Shown here piece after piece: positions 17,000 through 25,479 of a stretch of 64,000 nt of DNA. This DNA comes from Paenibacillus montaniterrae. GTDB taxonomy: Bacteria; Bacillota; Bacilli; Paenibacillales; Paenibacillaceae. Position numbers and translations under genes: made by a program. The stretch spans positions 310,001 through 374,000 of the forward strand of contig NZ_BOSE01000002.1 of assembly GCF_018403185.1 (NCBI RefSeq). Reading direction: 5' to 3'. Under the pieces are notes generated by a model, which did not search any database, was not told where the DNA came from, and was given only the letters and a program-made list of their open reading frames with translations. Within the stretch, counting starts at the first letter, position 1. Each line of letters opens with the position of its first letter.

Positions 17000-18860
17000 T
17001 TCGCATCGCTCTCCTTTCGACAGGAAGCAAAATTTCAACCTCTGTTCCTTCCTCTGGAACACTGCTTACAGACAGACCATACTGCGGACCATATTGCAGC
17101 TTAATGCGTTCATTGACGTTTTTCAGACCAATTCCACCCGATTTCGCCCCTTCACCTTCAGGACCCGGTGCAACGCCAAATCGCCGCGGATTGCCAAGTC
17201 CTTCATTAAGCTGTGCCAGTCTATCCGGCTCAATGCCAATGCCGTTGTCCGCTATACGGATAGCAACGACATGCTGAGAGACAACAGTGCGAATCGAAAT
17301 GAACATGCGGCTTTTGCGCTCGTCGAGCCCGTGGTATATTGCATTTTCTACAACCGGCTGCAGCATCAGCTTAATGACAGGCCTGTTCAGCAGCTCCTGC
17401 TCCACCTCGCACTGCAGCACAAAACGATCCGGATAGCGATAATTCAACAGCTCCACATAATGCTGCACATGCTGCAGCTCGTCCCTTAACACCGTGTACC
17501 CATCCAACTCGCTAATGCTGTAGCGCAGCAGCTTGCCGAGCGTCGCAATCATATCGGCTGTTGAGCTGTCATCGTTCACCTCGGCACTCATCCGAATGCT
17601 TTCCAGCGTATTATACATAAAATGCGGATTGATCTGATTTTGCAGCGCCTGCAGCTCGGCTTTGTTCTTTTTCGTCTCCATCTCATAAATATCCTGGATC
17701 AGCTGCTCCAGGCGCACCGTCATCCGATTGAACTGACTGCCAAGCAAGCCTACCTCATCACGATACTTGACAGGAAATTTCACTTGGAAATTCCCCTCCT
17801 GCACCCGCTTCATCAAGCTTGCCATCCGCCGCAGCGGCTTCGTAATCGCATAGGACAGCACGATCGCAACCGCCACTGAAAGGATTACCGCAATGATTGT
17901 CGTAATCCAGATAACGCTGCGGACCGCAACCGTTTCACTTGTCAGCTCGCTCACGGGAATTGAAGTAATAACCTTCCAGCCTGTACGCTCGGAGGTGGAA
18001 TAGATGTTCAGCCACTGCTCACCAGCCTCAGTGTGAAAAAAGCTGCCCCGCCACTGTTTGGCCTGCTTTACAGTCTCATCTGTAATCAAATTGCTGGCAA
18101 CCAGCTGCTTGCGGCTGTCATAGATGACATTGCCAGCCTGGTCGACGATGAGCGATTTACCCTTAGTTACTTGATCAAGCTCGGCAATCTGATCGTCAAT
18201 AACACTAATATTTGCATCTATCGCAATTAAGCCAATCGGCTGCAAGCTGCGATCCATAATTTTTCGCACAACTGTAAATGCGTATTTTTCCGATTGCAAA
18301 TTGCTAATATATTTCTCAGTAGGCAGCAGCGCTGCTTCTCCCTTTGAATGCTCAAGCTTATCCAGCCAATACGCATAGCTTGCATCCAGATGGCTTCTAA
18401 TGCCGCCAGATGCGATCGAGTAGTAGCTGTTGCCGTATTTATCGAATAAATATACAGCATTGGCGCCGCGCTTAATTGAATTAATAAAGCCAAGCTCGCC
18501 TTCAATGCCGCGCTGAATCGACAGCAGCTGCGGAAAATGATCAGGCATAACCGGCTCTAAGCTGTCATGCTGCCGCTCCGCATAATATTCGTTAGAGCGA
18601 ATCAAATTTTGCTTCAAGTCGTCGATATAAGCAGGAATTGAGGATATGCTCATCATATCCTCAATATAATCATCGACGCGAACCATCATACTATCCTGCA
18701 TTTTCATCGAATAGGCAATCGTTTTTTGCTCAATCGACTGCGTGTATTTGACAGAGGAGTAATACCCCATCAGCACTAGCGGAATCGACACAAGCATGAT
18801 AAAGGACAACAGCAGCTTGCGATTCATTTTCATGTCCCCGAAGCGCCATTTGACGATCAT
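16992..18860 (-). CDS. YesM-like sensor histidine kinase
   Basis: This is a 622-residue kinase. It has an N-terminal membrane helix (residues about 14-33), a large extracellular sensor part of about 260 residues (probably double-Cache), and a second helix (SVIWITTIIAVILSVAVAIVLSYAI). A HAMP region (ITKPLRRMASLMKRVQEGNF), the LytS/YesM-type phosphoacceptor box (QNQINPHFMYNTLESIR) and an ATPase domain (VVENAIYHGL, ADNGIGI, SGGIGLKNVNERI) follow. AAGGAGG stands seven bases before the ATG. It heads a leftward operon with a binding protein and a LacI regulator. Its cognate YesN-type regulator is probably 6543-7289. It likely senses extracellular manno-oligosaccharides directly or through the coupled binding protein. 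Confidence 0.92.
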   Translation of the reverse strand: MIVKWRFGDMKMNRKLLLSFIMLVSIPLVLMGYYSSVKYTQSIEQKTIAYSMKMQDSMMVRVDDYIEDMMSISSIPAYIDDLKQNLIRSNEYYAERQHDSLEPVMPDHFPQLLSIQRGIEGELGFINSIKRGANAVYLFDKYGNSYYSIASGGIRSHLDASYAYWLDKLEHSKGEAALLPTEKYISNLQSEKYAFTVVRKIMDRSLQPIGLIAIDANISVIDDQIAELDQVTKGKSLIVDQAGNVIYDSRKQLVASNLITDETVKQAKQWRGSFFHTEAGEQWLNIYSTSERTGWKVITSIPVSELTSETVAVRSVIWITTIIAVILSVAVAIVLSYAITKPLRRMASLMKRVQEGNFQVKFPVKYRDEVGLLGSQFNRMTVRLEQLIQDIYEMETKKNKAELQALQNQINPHFMYNTLESIRMSAEVNDDSSTADMIATLGKLLRYSISELDGYTVLRDELQHVQHYVELLNYRYPDRFVLQCEVEQELLNRPVIKLMLQPVVENAIYHGLDERKSRMFISIRTVVSQHVVAIRIADNGIGIEPDRLAQLNEGLGNPRRFGVAPGPEGEGAKSGGIGLKNVNERIKLQYGPQYGLSVSSVPEEGTEVEILLPVERRAMRSG

Positions 18861-18910
18861 ACCTGCTCCTCCTTCTGCGGTTTTCCCGGCTGGGCATTTT
18901 CAGACGTGCC

Positions 18911-19077
18911 CTAGGGCGTGTATGCAAACCCGCTTAGGGGCATCTTACACCGCCTTTTCGCTCCCTGCTGCGTTGCCTTTCCTTGACGTACACCCGGTAC
19001 GCCTTCGAAAAAGCGCCTTGCATGGAACGAAAATTCGGCATAATCTGCTCCCTTCTGAGTTTGCATACACGCCCTAG
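18911..19077. repeat. Type C 167-bp palindromic element with 19-bp terminal inverted repeats
   Basis: CTAGGGCGTGTATGCAAAC (18911-18929) is exactly complementary to GTTTGCATACACGCCCTAG (19059-19077). The inner halves are also partly complementary (CGCTTAGGGGCATC... against ...TAATCTGCTCCCTTCTGAG), so the whole element can fold as one long hairpin. Both ends are CTAG. It fills the space between the SDR and kinase genes and contains the SDR stop codon. No transposase is present, so it resembles a non-autonomous miniature element or a bulky palindromic repeat. Confidence 0.85.
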
Positions 19078-19838
19078 ATAGCAGGCATAACATTGCCGCC
19101 GTTAACCGGGATATAGGCGCCAGTTATAAAGCTTGACAGATCGGAAGCAAGGAAGGCAACGACATTGGCGATTTCCTGGTCCGTTCCTCTACGCTTTAGC
19201 GGCACAGACGCGCTGTAGCCTTCATTAACCTCTGATCCCGCTTCACGATCGCGATCGCTAATCGTCCAGCCTGGCGCTACCTGGTTAACTGTAATCCCGA
19301 ATTCTCCTACTTCCTTTGCCAGCACGCGATATACACCATCCATCCCGCGCTTGCCTGCAACATAGGCAGACTGGGTTGGCGCATTCTGCATAGAGCACTC
19401 CGTATTAATTCCGATAAATCTTCCTTCGCCTCGTGCTTTCATCGCAGGAATAAATGATTTTGCCAAATATACGCTCTGCATTACACATGAATCAAACTGA
19501 CCCTGAAAATCAGCTGGCGCCTGCTCCAGCACCGAGGTCCATTGATATTGAATCACGGCGTTGGCAACCACAATATGTACTTCGCCAAGCTGCTGCCCAA
19601 TGCGCTCTTGCATCTGTTCAATTTGCTCCTGCTTCGTAATATCAGCTTGCACCGTCATCGCCTTTACTTGATACTGCTCCTCAAGCTCTTGCTTAAGCTG
19701 AGCCGCTTTTGCTTCATTGGCATTATAATGAATGACAATATTCGCTCCGCATTGTGCCAGCGTTCTTGCCATTACTCTGCCCAAATCACCTGTCGCCCCT
19801 GTAATAAGTGCTGTTTTTCCTGTTAATTTAAGTTCCAT
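19074..19838 (-). CDS. Short-chain dehydrogenase/reductase
   Basis: The 254-residue Rossmann-fold oxidoreductase has the cofactor motif TGATGDLG near the N-terminus, an NAV..QY element in place of the usual NNAG (VVANAVIQY), and the catalytic YVAGK. VNQVAPGWTISD and the C-terminal ITGAYIPVNGG follow as in classical SDRs related to 3-oxoacyl-ACP reductase. The start at 19838 has GAGGT seven bases upstream. The stop codon TAG is made by the first bases of the type C element, so the original C-terminus may have been altered slightly, although the VNGG end looks complete. Substrate is unknown. Confidence 0.88.
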   Translation of the reverse strand: MELKLTGKTALITGATGDLGRVMARTLAQCGANIVIHYNANEAKAAQLKQELEEQYQVKAMTVQADITKQEQIEQMQERIGQQLGEVHIVVANAVIQYQWTSVLEQAPADFQGQFDSCVMQSVYLAKSFIPAMKARGEGRFIGINTECSMQNAPTQSAYVAGKRGMDGVYRVLAKEVGEFGITVNQVAPGWTISDRDREAGSEVNEGYSASVPLKRRGTDQEIANVVAFLASDLSSFITGAYIPVNGGNVMPAI

Positions 19839-19861
19839 TATTGTACCTCTTTTATTAGATT

Positions 19862-19893
19862 TGTTAGTAATAATGCTACCACATTCACTAACA
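19862..19893 (-). promoter_or_regulatory. Possible operator before the SDR gene
   Basis: TGTTAGT (19862-19868) and ACTAACA (19887-19893) are perfect complements with an 18-base spacer, located upstream of the SDR ribosome site. It could be a regulator-binding site; no matching regulator gene is next to it. Confidence 0.3.
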
Positions 19894-19921
19894 TTTAGCA
19901 TGCTATTTTTTAATCCCTTTA

Positions 19922-19974
19922 TATAAAAAGCTGTCTCATCAGCAGGCACTTATTCCTACGTGACAAGACAGCTT
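19922..19974 (-). terminator. Rho-independent terminator of the AEC transporter gene
   Basis: On the minus strand the arms AAGCTGTCT and AGACAGCTT are followed by TTTTATA. It begins ten bases after the stop codon of the gene at 19984 and insulates the SDR gene downstream. Confidence 0.75.
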
Positions 19975-19983
19975 GATGTCGTG

Positions 19984-20916
19984 CTATACTTCAATATTTA
20001 ACATAAAAATAACTGCAGTAACCGTTATAATGCTAATCAGTGTTGAAACAAATACAGATTGCGAGGCAAACTCCTTCTCATTGTCAAATTCGACAGCCAG
20101 CAGCACACTGCTTAATGAGGTTGGAACGGCTGATGATACGATCAGAGCCGCCGCGGTCAATCCTTCAATGCCCATTAGCTTGACAATTACCCATGCCAGC
20201 AATGGACCAGCTACCAGCCGCAGCAGGCCTGAAATGCTAACGTCTATCGCAAGCGAGCGTGAAACCTTCCATTCCATCTGGCCGAGCTGCACCCCCAACG
20301 TCAGCAGCGCCATGCCAATAAAGGCATCGGACACGTAATCGAGCGGCGTTTGGATCGGTCCGGGAATAGGCACCTCAAAGCCTCTTAACAAAAAGGCGAG
20401 CGGTATGACATAAATGACAGGCATGCCGATAATCGTCTTCCACACCTGCTTCATATTGGCTTTATGCGAATTTACGCTGTAAATTCCATATGTGTTAGGA
20501 ACTAGTGATTGCATCATCATAATCAAAATTTGAATGCCTAGCGTTTCCTTATTGCCTGCAAATGCAAGCTGATTAAGCGGGATGCCGTAGTTGGCGCTGT
20601 TGTAGAACAGCACGCTGTTGCGCATCGCGCTTTTCATCGTAGGAGAATAGCCTCTCAAGCGGACTACAATTTCAACTACGATATATTGCAAAACCATAAA
20701 CAAAACAAAAAACAGCAGCACCTTGCCAATCATTTCGGGGGCGATTGCCGTTTCATAAAGCAGCGCAAAAATAACAGCCGGTGAGAGCAAATAAAAATTC
20801 AGCTTGGATAATGTCTTGATATCAAGGTGAAATACTTTCTCCAATATAATGCCGATGGCAATCATAATTGACATCGGCATTACATTAGTCAGCAAAATAT
20901 GCAGAAATATACTCAT
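19984..20916 (-). CDS. AEC-family (auxin efflux carrier-like) transporter
   Basis: This 310-residue protein has about ten membrane segments in the two-half arrangement of the AEC family. Family-like stretches are LSKLNFYLLSPAVIFALLYET near the N-terminus, SVLFYNSANYGIPLNQLAF and the C-terminal LIVSSAVPTSLSSVLLAVEF. Bacterial members export or take up carboxylates such as malate or malonate; the substrate here is not evident. The start has only a weak ribosome site (TAGG). It follows the nitroreductase gene by 11 bases and is probably co-transcribed with it. Confidence 0.85.
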   Translation of the reverse strand: MSIFLHILLTNVMPMSIMIAIGIILEKVFHLDIKTLSKLNFYLLSPAVIFALLYETAIAPEMIGKVLLFFVLFMVLQYIVVEIVVRLRGYSPTMKSAMRNSVLFYNSANYGIPLNQLAFAGNKETLGIQILIMMMQSLVPNTYGIYSVNSHKANMKQVWKTIIGMPVIYVIPLAFLLRGFEVPIPGPIQTPLDYVSDAFIGMALLTLGVQLGQMEWKVSRSLAIDVSISGLLRLVAGPLLAWVIVKLMGIEGLTAAALIVSSAVPTSLSSVLLAVEFDNEKEFASQSVFVSTLISIITVTAVIFMLNIEV

Positions 20917-20927
20917 TTTAGCATAGC

Positions 20928-21533
20928 CTACTTCACTTCATAGGACATAATCAGCTGATCGAGCGGCTTGCGCGGTGTTGGCTTGTTCGTGCTATGGAAC
21001 GATTCGTCAAGCTGGTCAAGACTGCCCGGCTTGCCGATTGCAATAACAATTTGCGGCTGGAACTGCTGTGGCATGCTCAGCTTTTCCTTAGCCGCTGCGC
21101 CGTCAAAGCCTCCCATTGCACGGGTTGCCAAGCCCATCAAATGAGCTTGAAGCGCCATAGCCTGCCATGCAGCGCCTGTGTCAAAGGCATGCTTGCCATG
21201 TTCCTTACCCTCCGCATTCAGCGTATCCGAAGCCAGTAGAATGTAGGCAGAAGCATTTTTGCTCCAAACTTGATTGCGCGGCACAATAAAGGAAAGAAAC
21301 AGCTCCTTCTGCTCTGCTGTTGAAGCAAGATAAAAACGCCAAGGCTGAACGTTATTAGCGGATGGAGCATACTGCCCTGCCTCCAAAATGCGATACAGCT
21401 CTTCCTCGGATAATGTATACGGCTCAAAAGCTCGTGTAGACCAACGATTAACAAACATAGGATCAACGCCATACTGAGGCTTACGAGCCTCCAGCACATC
21501 AGCGTTATAATTAGCAGCTTGGTTCATACTCAT
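20928..21533 (-). CDS. Nitroreductase-family FMN oxidoreductase
   Basis: The 201-residue protein has nitroreductase features. These are the N-terminal RWSTRAFEPYTLSEEEL, the FMN-binding APSANNVQPWRF, and the C-terminal MPQQFQPQIVIAIGKPG. Such enzymes reduce nitro compounds, quinones or flavins with NAD(P)H, and the family name does not fix the substrate. GGGAGG stands eleven bases before the ATG at 21533. It is the first gene of a small leftward unit with the AEC transporter. Upstream lie type B and type A repeats rather than a recognisable promoter. Confidence 0.88.
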   Translation of the reverse strand: MSMNQAANYNADVLEARKPQYGVDPMFVNRWSTRAFEPYTLSEEELYRILEAGQYAPSANNVQPWRFYLASTAEQKELFLSFIVPRNQVWSKNASAYILLASDTLNAEGKEHGKHAFDTGAAWQAMALQAHLMGLATRAMGGFDGAAAKEKLSMPQQFQPQIVIAIGKPGSLDQLDESFHSTNKPTPRKPLDQLIMSYEVK

Positions 21534-21578
21534 AGTAGTAGTTTCCTCCCTTTTTTATCTGTAAAAAATTAGCGCTAC

Positions 21579-21715
21579 GGAGCAAAGCATCCTCAGCGCT
21601 CCGGTGCAATGCATCCTCCAGTCGCTTTTTAAATCGTAATGCCCTTATTTAAATTTTTAAAGGTTGCATTACGATGTTAAAGGCAACACACTTCGTTTTT
21701 CGGATGCTTTGCTCC
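21579..21715 (+). repeat. Type B hairpin repeat, copy B2
   Basis: The outer arms GGAGCAAAGCATCC and GGATGCTTTGCTCC, and the inner arms CGCTTTTTAAATCGTAATG and GCATTACGATGTTAAAGG, match the array at 49088-49413. The 5' end carries a second, slightly diverged copy of the outer arm (GGTGCAATGCATCC), so the end is duplicated. It lies directly upstream of the nitroreductase gene. Confidence 0.8.
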
Positions 21716-21740
21716 TCCGCTGTAGCTTTTTTTAGTACTT

Positions 21741-21803
21741 TCAAGATTCGACGTCGAATAATCTCCAACGCAATCACATCGTCATCAAAGTCGGCTTTTT
21801 GAA
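21741..21803 (+). repeat. Type A repeat, 3' part only
   Basis: About 63 bases hold the last third of a type A unit, including the perfect palindrome ATTCGACGTCGAAT, CATCGTCATCAAAGTC and the end arm GGCTTTTTGAA. The 5' two thirds are missing, replaced by the type B copy just before it. Confidence 0.75.
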
Positions 21804-21822
21804 GCTTCCTCTTCCAATAGAG

Positions 21823-21989
21823 GTTCAAAAAGTCGGCTTTCAGGACCAAGAAGATGGCACGATACTAGAAGGCGAGGAGCGCAGCGTAGGCACTTGCTAC
21901 GTGAGCACCGCAGCCTTCGGTAGCGTGACATATTCGACGTCGAATACGCTACAACGCACTACCTCGTCATCAAAGTCATGCTTTTGAAC
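21823..21989 (+). repeat. Type A repeat, full copy A3
   Basis: This 167-bp unit of the ATGGCACG subfamily has terminal arms GTTCAAAAAGTCGGCTTT and AAAGTCATGCTTTTGAAC. Its inner arms GGCACGATACTAGAAGGC and GCCTTCGGTAGCGTGACA pair over most of their length. A 19-base linker separates it from copy A4. Confidence 0.85.
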
Positions 21990-22008
21990 TTTCCTCTTCC
22001 AATAAGGG

Positions 22009-22177
22009 GTTCAAAAGCTTGGCTTTCAGGACCAAGAAGCTTGGACGATAGTAGAAAACGAGGAGCGCAGCGTAGAGCAATTGCTACGTGAGCACCGCAG
22101 TTTTCGCTAGCGTTCAAGATTCGCCGTCGAATCCGCTACAACGCAACTACATCGTCATCAAAGTCATGCTTTTGAAC
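22009..22177 (+). repeat. Type A repeat, full copy A4
   Basis: This 169-bp unit of the CTTGGACG subfamily has inner arms CTTGGACGATAGTAGAAAAC and GTTTTCGCTAGCGTTCAAG. Compared with A3, both sides of the stem have changed together. It ends 16 bases before the EamA stop codon. The 21534-22192 intergenic region is made of repeats B2, A partial, A3 and A4 and nothing else recognisable. Confidence 0.85.
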
Positions 22178-22192
22178 TTTCCTCTAAATATA

Positions 22193-23047
22193 TCACTTAA
22201 ATAAGTGTATCATCAATACACCCACAAACGCCAACCCCATTCCTGCAAGCTCCGTTTTCGCAAACGGAACTTTGACGACGAAGCGGGTATAAAGCAGGAT
22301 GACTACGACATTCATTGCGATAATAGCGGAAACAAGACCAGTTACGCCCATGCCGAAAGCCTGTACGCTTAATATCATGCCAATCGCATTGCTTGTGCCG
22401 ACGGCAAGGCCGATGCCCCAGGTGCGGCGTTTGCCAATTTTGCTCTGCGTCCCTTTGTTTCTGCGGCTGTCAATCATCCAAAGCAGTGTAAAGCAAAGCG
22501 CGCCAGTGACAAACATGGTGGTCAAGGTCGGAAACATGCTCGCGCCTTCCATCGTCGACCATTTCGTTGTTAAATCATTGCCGGCAAAAAACAGCATTGT
22601 CAGCAAGCCCCATTGCGCACCCTGCAAATTTTTCCACGATAAATCATTGGAATAACGAATCACTAAAATGCCGCATACGAGAACGATAAATGCAATAAAC
22701 TGCATAAAGTGAAGCTTTTCACCCCATATCAAGTAGGCAACCAGTACGACGACAACCGGCGGCAGCGCAGTCAAAATCGCGATAATCGACGCTTTCCCTA
22801 CCGCAAAGCCTTGATACATGCAGGCGCTCGCTGCAAAGGAAAACAAGCCCATTTGAATCCCTATAAGCGAGGCTGTGTTCCATTCCGCCCCGCTCCATAG
22901 CGCCGCGATCCCGTTAATGATCGCGCCAGAGGCAAATACACCACACAGCATCAGGTTGCGATTTAGACCAAGCGTGCTTGTCCAATGATAAAGACTGCCT
23001 CTAATCCCAAATGCGAGTGCAGCAAATAATGCAAAAAGTAACCACAT
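22193..23047 (-). CDS. EamA-family (drug/metabolite) transporter
   Basis: This 284-residue membrane protein has ten hydrophobic segments in two EamA repeats. The end of the first half shows AIIAILTALPPVVVVLVAYLIWGEKLHFMQFIAFIVLVCGIL, and the second half has the matching VSAIIAMNVVVILLYTRFV...AGMGLAFVGVL. The start has AAAGGAAT upstream. It is divergent to the GH42 gene across 168 bases with a strong palindrome, so the two may share a regulator and the transporter may handle a sugar or sugar product. The substrate is not predictable from the family. Confidence 0.85.
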   Translation of the reverse strand: MWLLFALFAALAFGIRGSLYHWTSTLGLNRNLMLCGVFASGAIINGIAALWSGAEWNTASLIGIQMGLFSFAASACMYQGFAVGKASIIAILTALPPVVVVLVAYLIWGEKLHFMQFIAFIVLVCGILVIRYSNDLSWKNLQGAQWGLLTMLFFAGNDLTTKWSTMEGASMFPTLTTMFVTGALCFTLLWMIDSRRNKGTQSKIGKRRTWGIGLAVGTSNAIGMILSVQAFGMGVTGLVSAIIAMNVVVILLYTRFVVKVPFAKTELAGMGLAFVGVLMIHLFK

Positions 23048-23111
23048 GTCGTATTCCTTTCCAAGTCTTAACCTTTTCTAGCACATCTTGATCTATTCTA
23101 GCGCTAGCTTC

Positions 23112-23134
23112 ACAATCTTTCAATGAAAGATTGT
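23112..23134. promoter_or_regulatory. 23-bp perfect palindrome between EamA and GH42 genes
   Basis: ACAATCTTTCA (23112-23122) is followed by one central A and the exact complement TGAAAGATTGT (23124-23134). It lies in the middle of the divergent promoter region and is a strong candidate operator for both genes. The odd spacing and AT-rich centre do not fit the CG-centred LacI/CcpA type. No regulator gene is adjacent. Confidence 0.65.
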
Positions 23135-23215
23135 ATTTCCTTCTAGTGACCGATACAATCAAACTATGTTATTGAGGATGTGAAACGTACTTGTGGCATG
23201 AAAGGAGCATTACAA

Positions 23216-25273
23216 ATGAAAAAGTTTAACTTGAATGAGCAGCTGATGCTCGGGGTTTGCTACTACCCGGAGCAGTGGCCAGAGGAAATGTGGGAAGATG
23301 ATATGATCCGAATGAGAGAGACGGGCATCTCGCTTATTCGTGTAGGAGAATTTGCCTGGTCGATATTCGAGCCGTCTGAAGGAAACTATCAATTTAAAGA
23401 TTTTGATTATATGCTTCGACTTGCCCACAAGCATGGCCTAAAGGTTATTATCGGCACACCAACTGCAACGCCTCCAGCTTGGCTGACTGAGAAGTACCCT
23501 GAGGTGCTGAATGCAACCATTGAAGGCCACAGCCTGCATCACGGCTTGCGCCGCCATACGAACTATACGAGCACTACCTATCATCGCCTTAGCGCGGCGA
23601 TTACCGAGCAATTGGTGATGCATTACAAGGACAATCCTGCTGTTGTCGGCTGGCAGCTGGATAATGAATTCAACTGCGAAATTAGCGAGTTTTACAGTGA
23701 AGCCGATCACAAAGCATTTCGCCGATGGGTACAGCAGCGCTACGGCACGCTTGAGAAGCTTAATGACGCTTGGGGAACAACATTCTGGAGCCAAACCTAT
23801 TCAAGCTGGGAGCAAATTTATTTGCCGCGATTAGTGCCTGGCGGCCGGCAGCCAAATCCGCATTTGGCACTGGATGAGAAGCGGTTCATTTCCGACAGCG
23901 TTATTGCCTTTGCCAAAATTCAAGCCGATATCATTGCTGAGCATGCGCCGCATCATTTTATTACAACGAACGGGCTGTTCGGACATCTTGACAGCCATCG
24001 TCTGACGAAGGAGCTGCTGGACTTTTTCAGCTATGATTCTTATCCACAGTTTTCTACGATTTTCTCAGATCCAGCCGAGGAGCGTCCGCTTGCCGATCGT
24101 TCCTGGAGCCAAACACTTAGCACGGTGCGCTCGATTTCCCGGCAATTTTGCATTATGGAGCAGCAAGCAGGGGCTGGCGGCTGGGTGAACAAAATGGATA
24201 TGCCATCACCTCGCCCGGGCCAGATGCGCTTATGGAGCTATCAATCGATTGCGCATGGCGCTAATTTGGTTGTCTATTTTCGCTGGCGTACAGCAACGTT
24301 TGGACAAGAAATTTATTGGCATGGCCTGAACGATTACAGCAATTTGCCGAATCGCAGACTTGCTGAAGCAGCCAAGGTCGGTGAAGAAATTCAGCAAATT
24401 AGCGAGGCGCTATGCTCTACCACCTATCAAGCGGAGGTCGCCATCTTGCGCGATTATCACAATGAATGGGACGGCGAATACGATGTATCACATGGGCCAT
24501 TCGGCTGGAAAAGCGGCAAGGAGTGGTACAAGGCGCTGACCCGCAGCCATATTCCAAGCGATATTGTATATATCAATGAGGAGACGACGCTTGCCGAGCT
24601 GCAGCGCTATAAGCTGCTAGTTTATCCGCATCCCGCAATTATGAGCAAATCAACTGCACAGCTGCTTGAAGCCTATGTTGTTAGCGGCGGGCATATCGTA
24701 TTTGGCTGCCGCTCAGGCTATAAGGATCAGCGCGGGCATTGCTATATGCTGCCTTTTCCAGGTATGCTGAGCACGCTTACCGGCGTTACGCTGGAGGAAT
24801 ATACCGTTATTAAGGGCACTAGAGCGGCAACAACGGCAACAACGATTGACCAGCAAACAACCTTGCAAACCGTCAGCTTTAATGAAATTATTGCGCCTTT
24901 CTCATCAACGGTTGATGTTATTGCTACCTATGATCAGGAATATTACGAAGGCAAGCATGCCTTGACGCGCAACCGCTTCGGCAAAGGCAGCGCCTGGTAT
25001 TACGGCTCCGTATTTACGGAACAGGTGGCTCAATTTATTTTGCAGCAGTTTGAGGAAATTAGCTCGCCTGCACCATGGCTGGAGCTGCCTGAGGAGATAG
25101 AGCTTGCTGTGCGCGGCAATGAAGCGCAGCAGTATTATTTCATATTGAATTACAGCGATGCACCAGCAACGATCAACGTGCTGGAGCCTGCCTGCGATTT
25201 GCTGACAAGTGCCAAGCTGCACGGTCAACATCAGCTGGCAGCTTATGATGTTCTCATTTTATACAAGCAATAA
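23216..25273 (+). CDS. GH42 beta-galactosidase
   Basis: This cytosolic enzyme of about 685 residues begins with LMLGVCYYPEQWPEEMWEDD. It carries the GH42 acid/base site in VGWQLDNEFNCE and the nucleophile region in FCIMEQQAGAGGW, then the trimerisation and C-terminal beta domains (GGHIVFGCRSGYKDQRG). GH42 enzymes release galactose from beta-galactosides such as galactan oligosaccharides. The ATG at 23216 has AAAGGAG eight bases upstream and is preferred to 23180. Galactosidase next to mannan genes could help with galactose-containing hemicellulose, but alpha-galactosidase rather than beta would debranch galactomannan. The first of a three-gene rightward unit. Confidence 0.9.
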   Translation: MKKFNLNEQLMLGVCYYPEQWPEEMWEDDMIRMRETGISLIRVGEFAWSIFEPSEGNYQFKDFDYMLRLAHKHGLKVIIGTPTATPPAWLTEKYPEVLNATIEGHSLHHGLRRHTNYTSTTYHRLSAAITEQLVMHYKDNPAVVGWQLDNEFNCEISEFYSEADHKAFRRWVQQRYGTLEKLNDAWGTTFWSQTYSSWEQIYLPRLVPGGRQPNPHLALDEKRFISDSVIAFAKIQADIIAEHAPHHFITTNGLFGHLDSHRLTKELLDFFSYDSYPQFSTIFSDPAEERPLADRSWSQTLSTVRSISRQFCIMEQQAGAGGWVNKMDMPSPRPGQMRLWSYQSIAHGANLVVYFRWRTATFGQEIYWHGLNDYSNLPNRRLAEAAKVGEEIQQISEALCSTTYQAEVAILRDYHNEWDGEYDVSHGPFGWKSGKEWYKALTRSHIPSDIVYINEETTLAELQRYKLLVYPHPAIMSKSTAQLLEAYVVSGGHIVFGCRSGYKDQRGHCYMLPFPGMLSTLTGVTLEEYTVIKGTRAATTATTIDQQTTLQTVSFNEIIAPFSSTVDVIATYDQEYYEGKHALTRNRFGKGSAWYYGSVFTEQVAQFILQQFEEISSPAPWLELPEEIELAVRGNEAQQYYFILNYSDAPATINVLEPACDLLTSAKLHGQHQLAAYDVLILYKQ

Positions 25274-25291
25274 AGCTGGAGGTGCGCGATC

Positions 25292-25453
25292 ATGTTTACA
25301 CTTGCAGAAAAACAGCATTTGTTAAAGCTGCTTAAGCAGAAGAAGCGCTGGGGCTGGCTGAACAAGCAAAAAGCTGAAGAGATGGACGCGATCCTGATTG
25401 AAAAACTCGAGCAAATGATTCGCAATGAGCTCGTAAATCAAAAGCATCTTTAG
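25292..25453 (+). CDS. Small charged hypothetical protein (53 aa)
   Basis: GGAGG stands eight bases before an ATG at 25292 that opens a 53-residue frame ending at TAG 25453. The product begins MFTLAEKQHLLKLLKQKKRW, is rich in lysine, leucine and glutamate, and looks like two amphipathic helices with no cysteine or membrane segment. The spacing to GH42 (18 bases) and to the next gene (26 bases) fits co-translation. I do not recognise the family. The good ribosome site and dense packing argue it is real. Confidence 0.65.
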   Translation: MFTLAEKQHLLKLLKQKKRWGWLNKQKAEEMDAILIEKLEQMIRNELVNQKHL

Positions 25454-25479
25454 CAGCAAATCGAAACACTGGAGGAGTT

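Noticed and set aside
18796-19093. Small frames on both strands within the type C element (60-93 codons)
   Set aside because: They arise from the palindrome itself, run across its inverted ends and have no ribosome sites.
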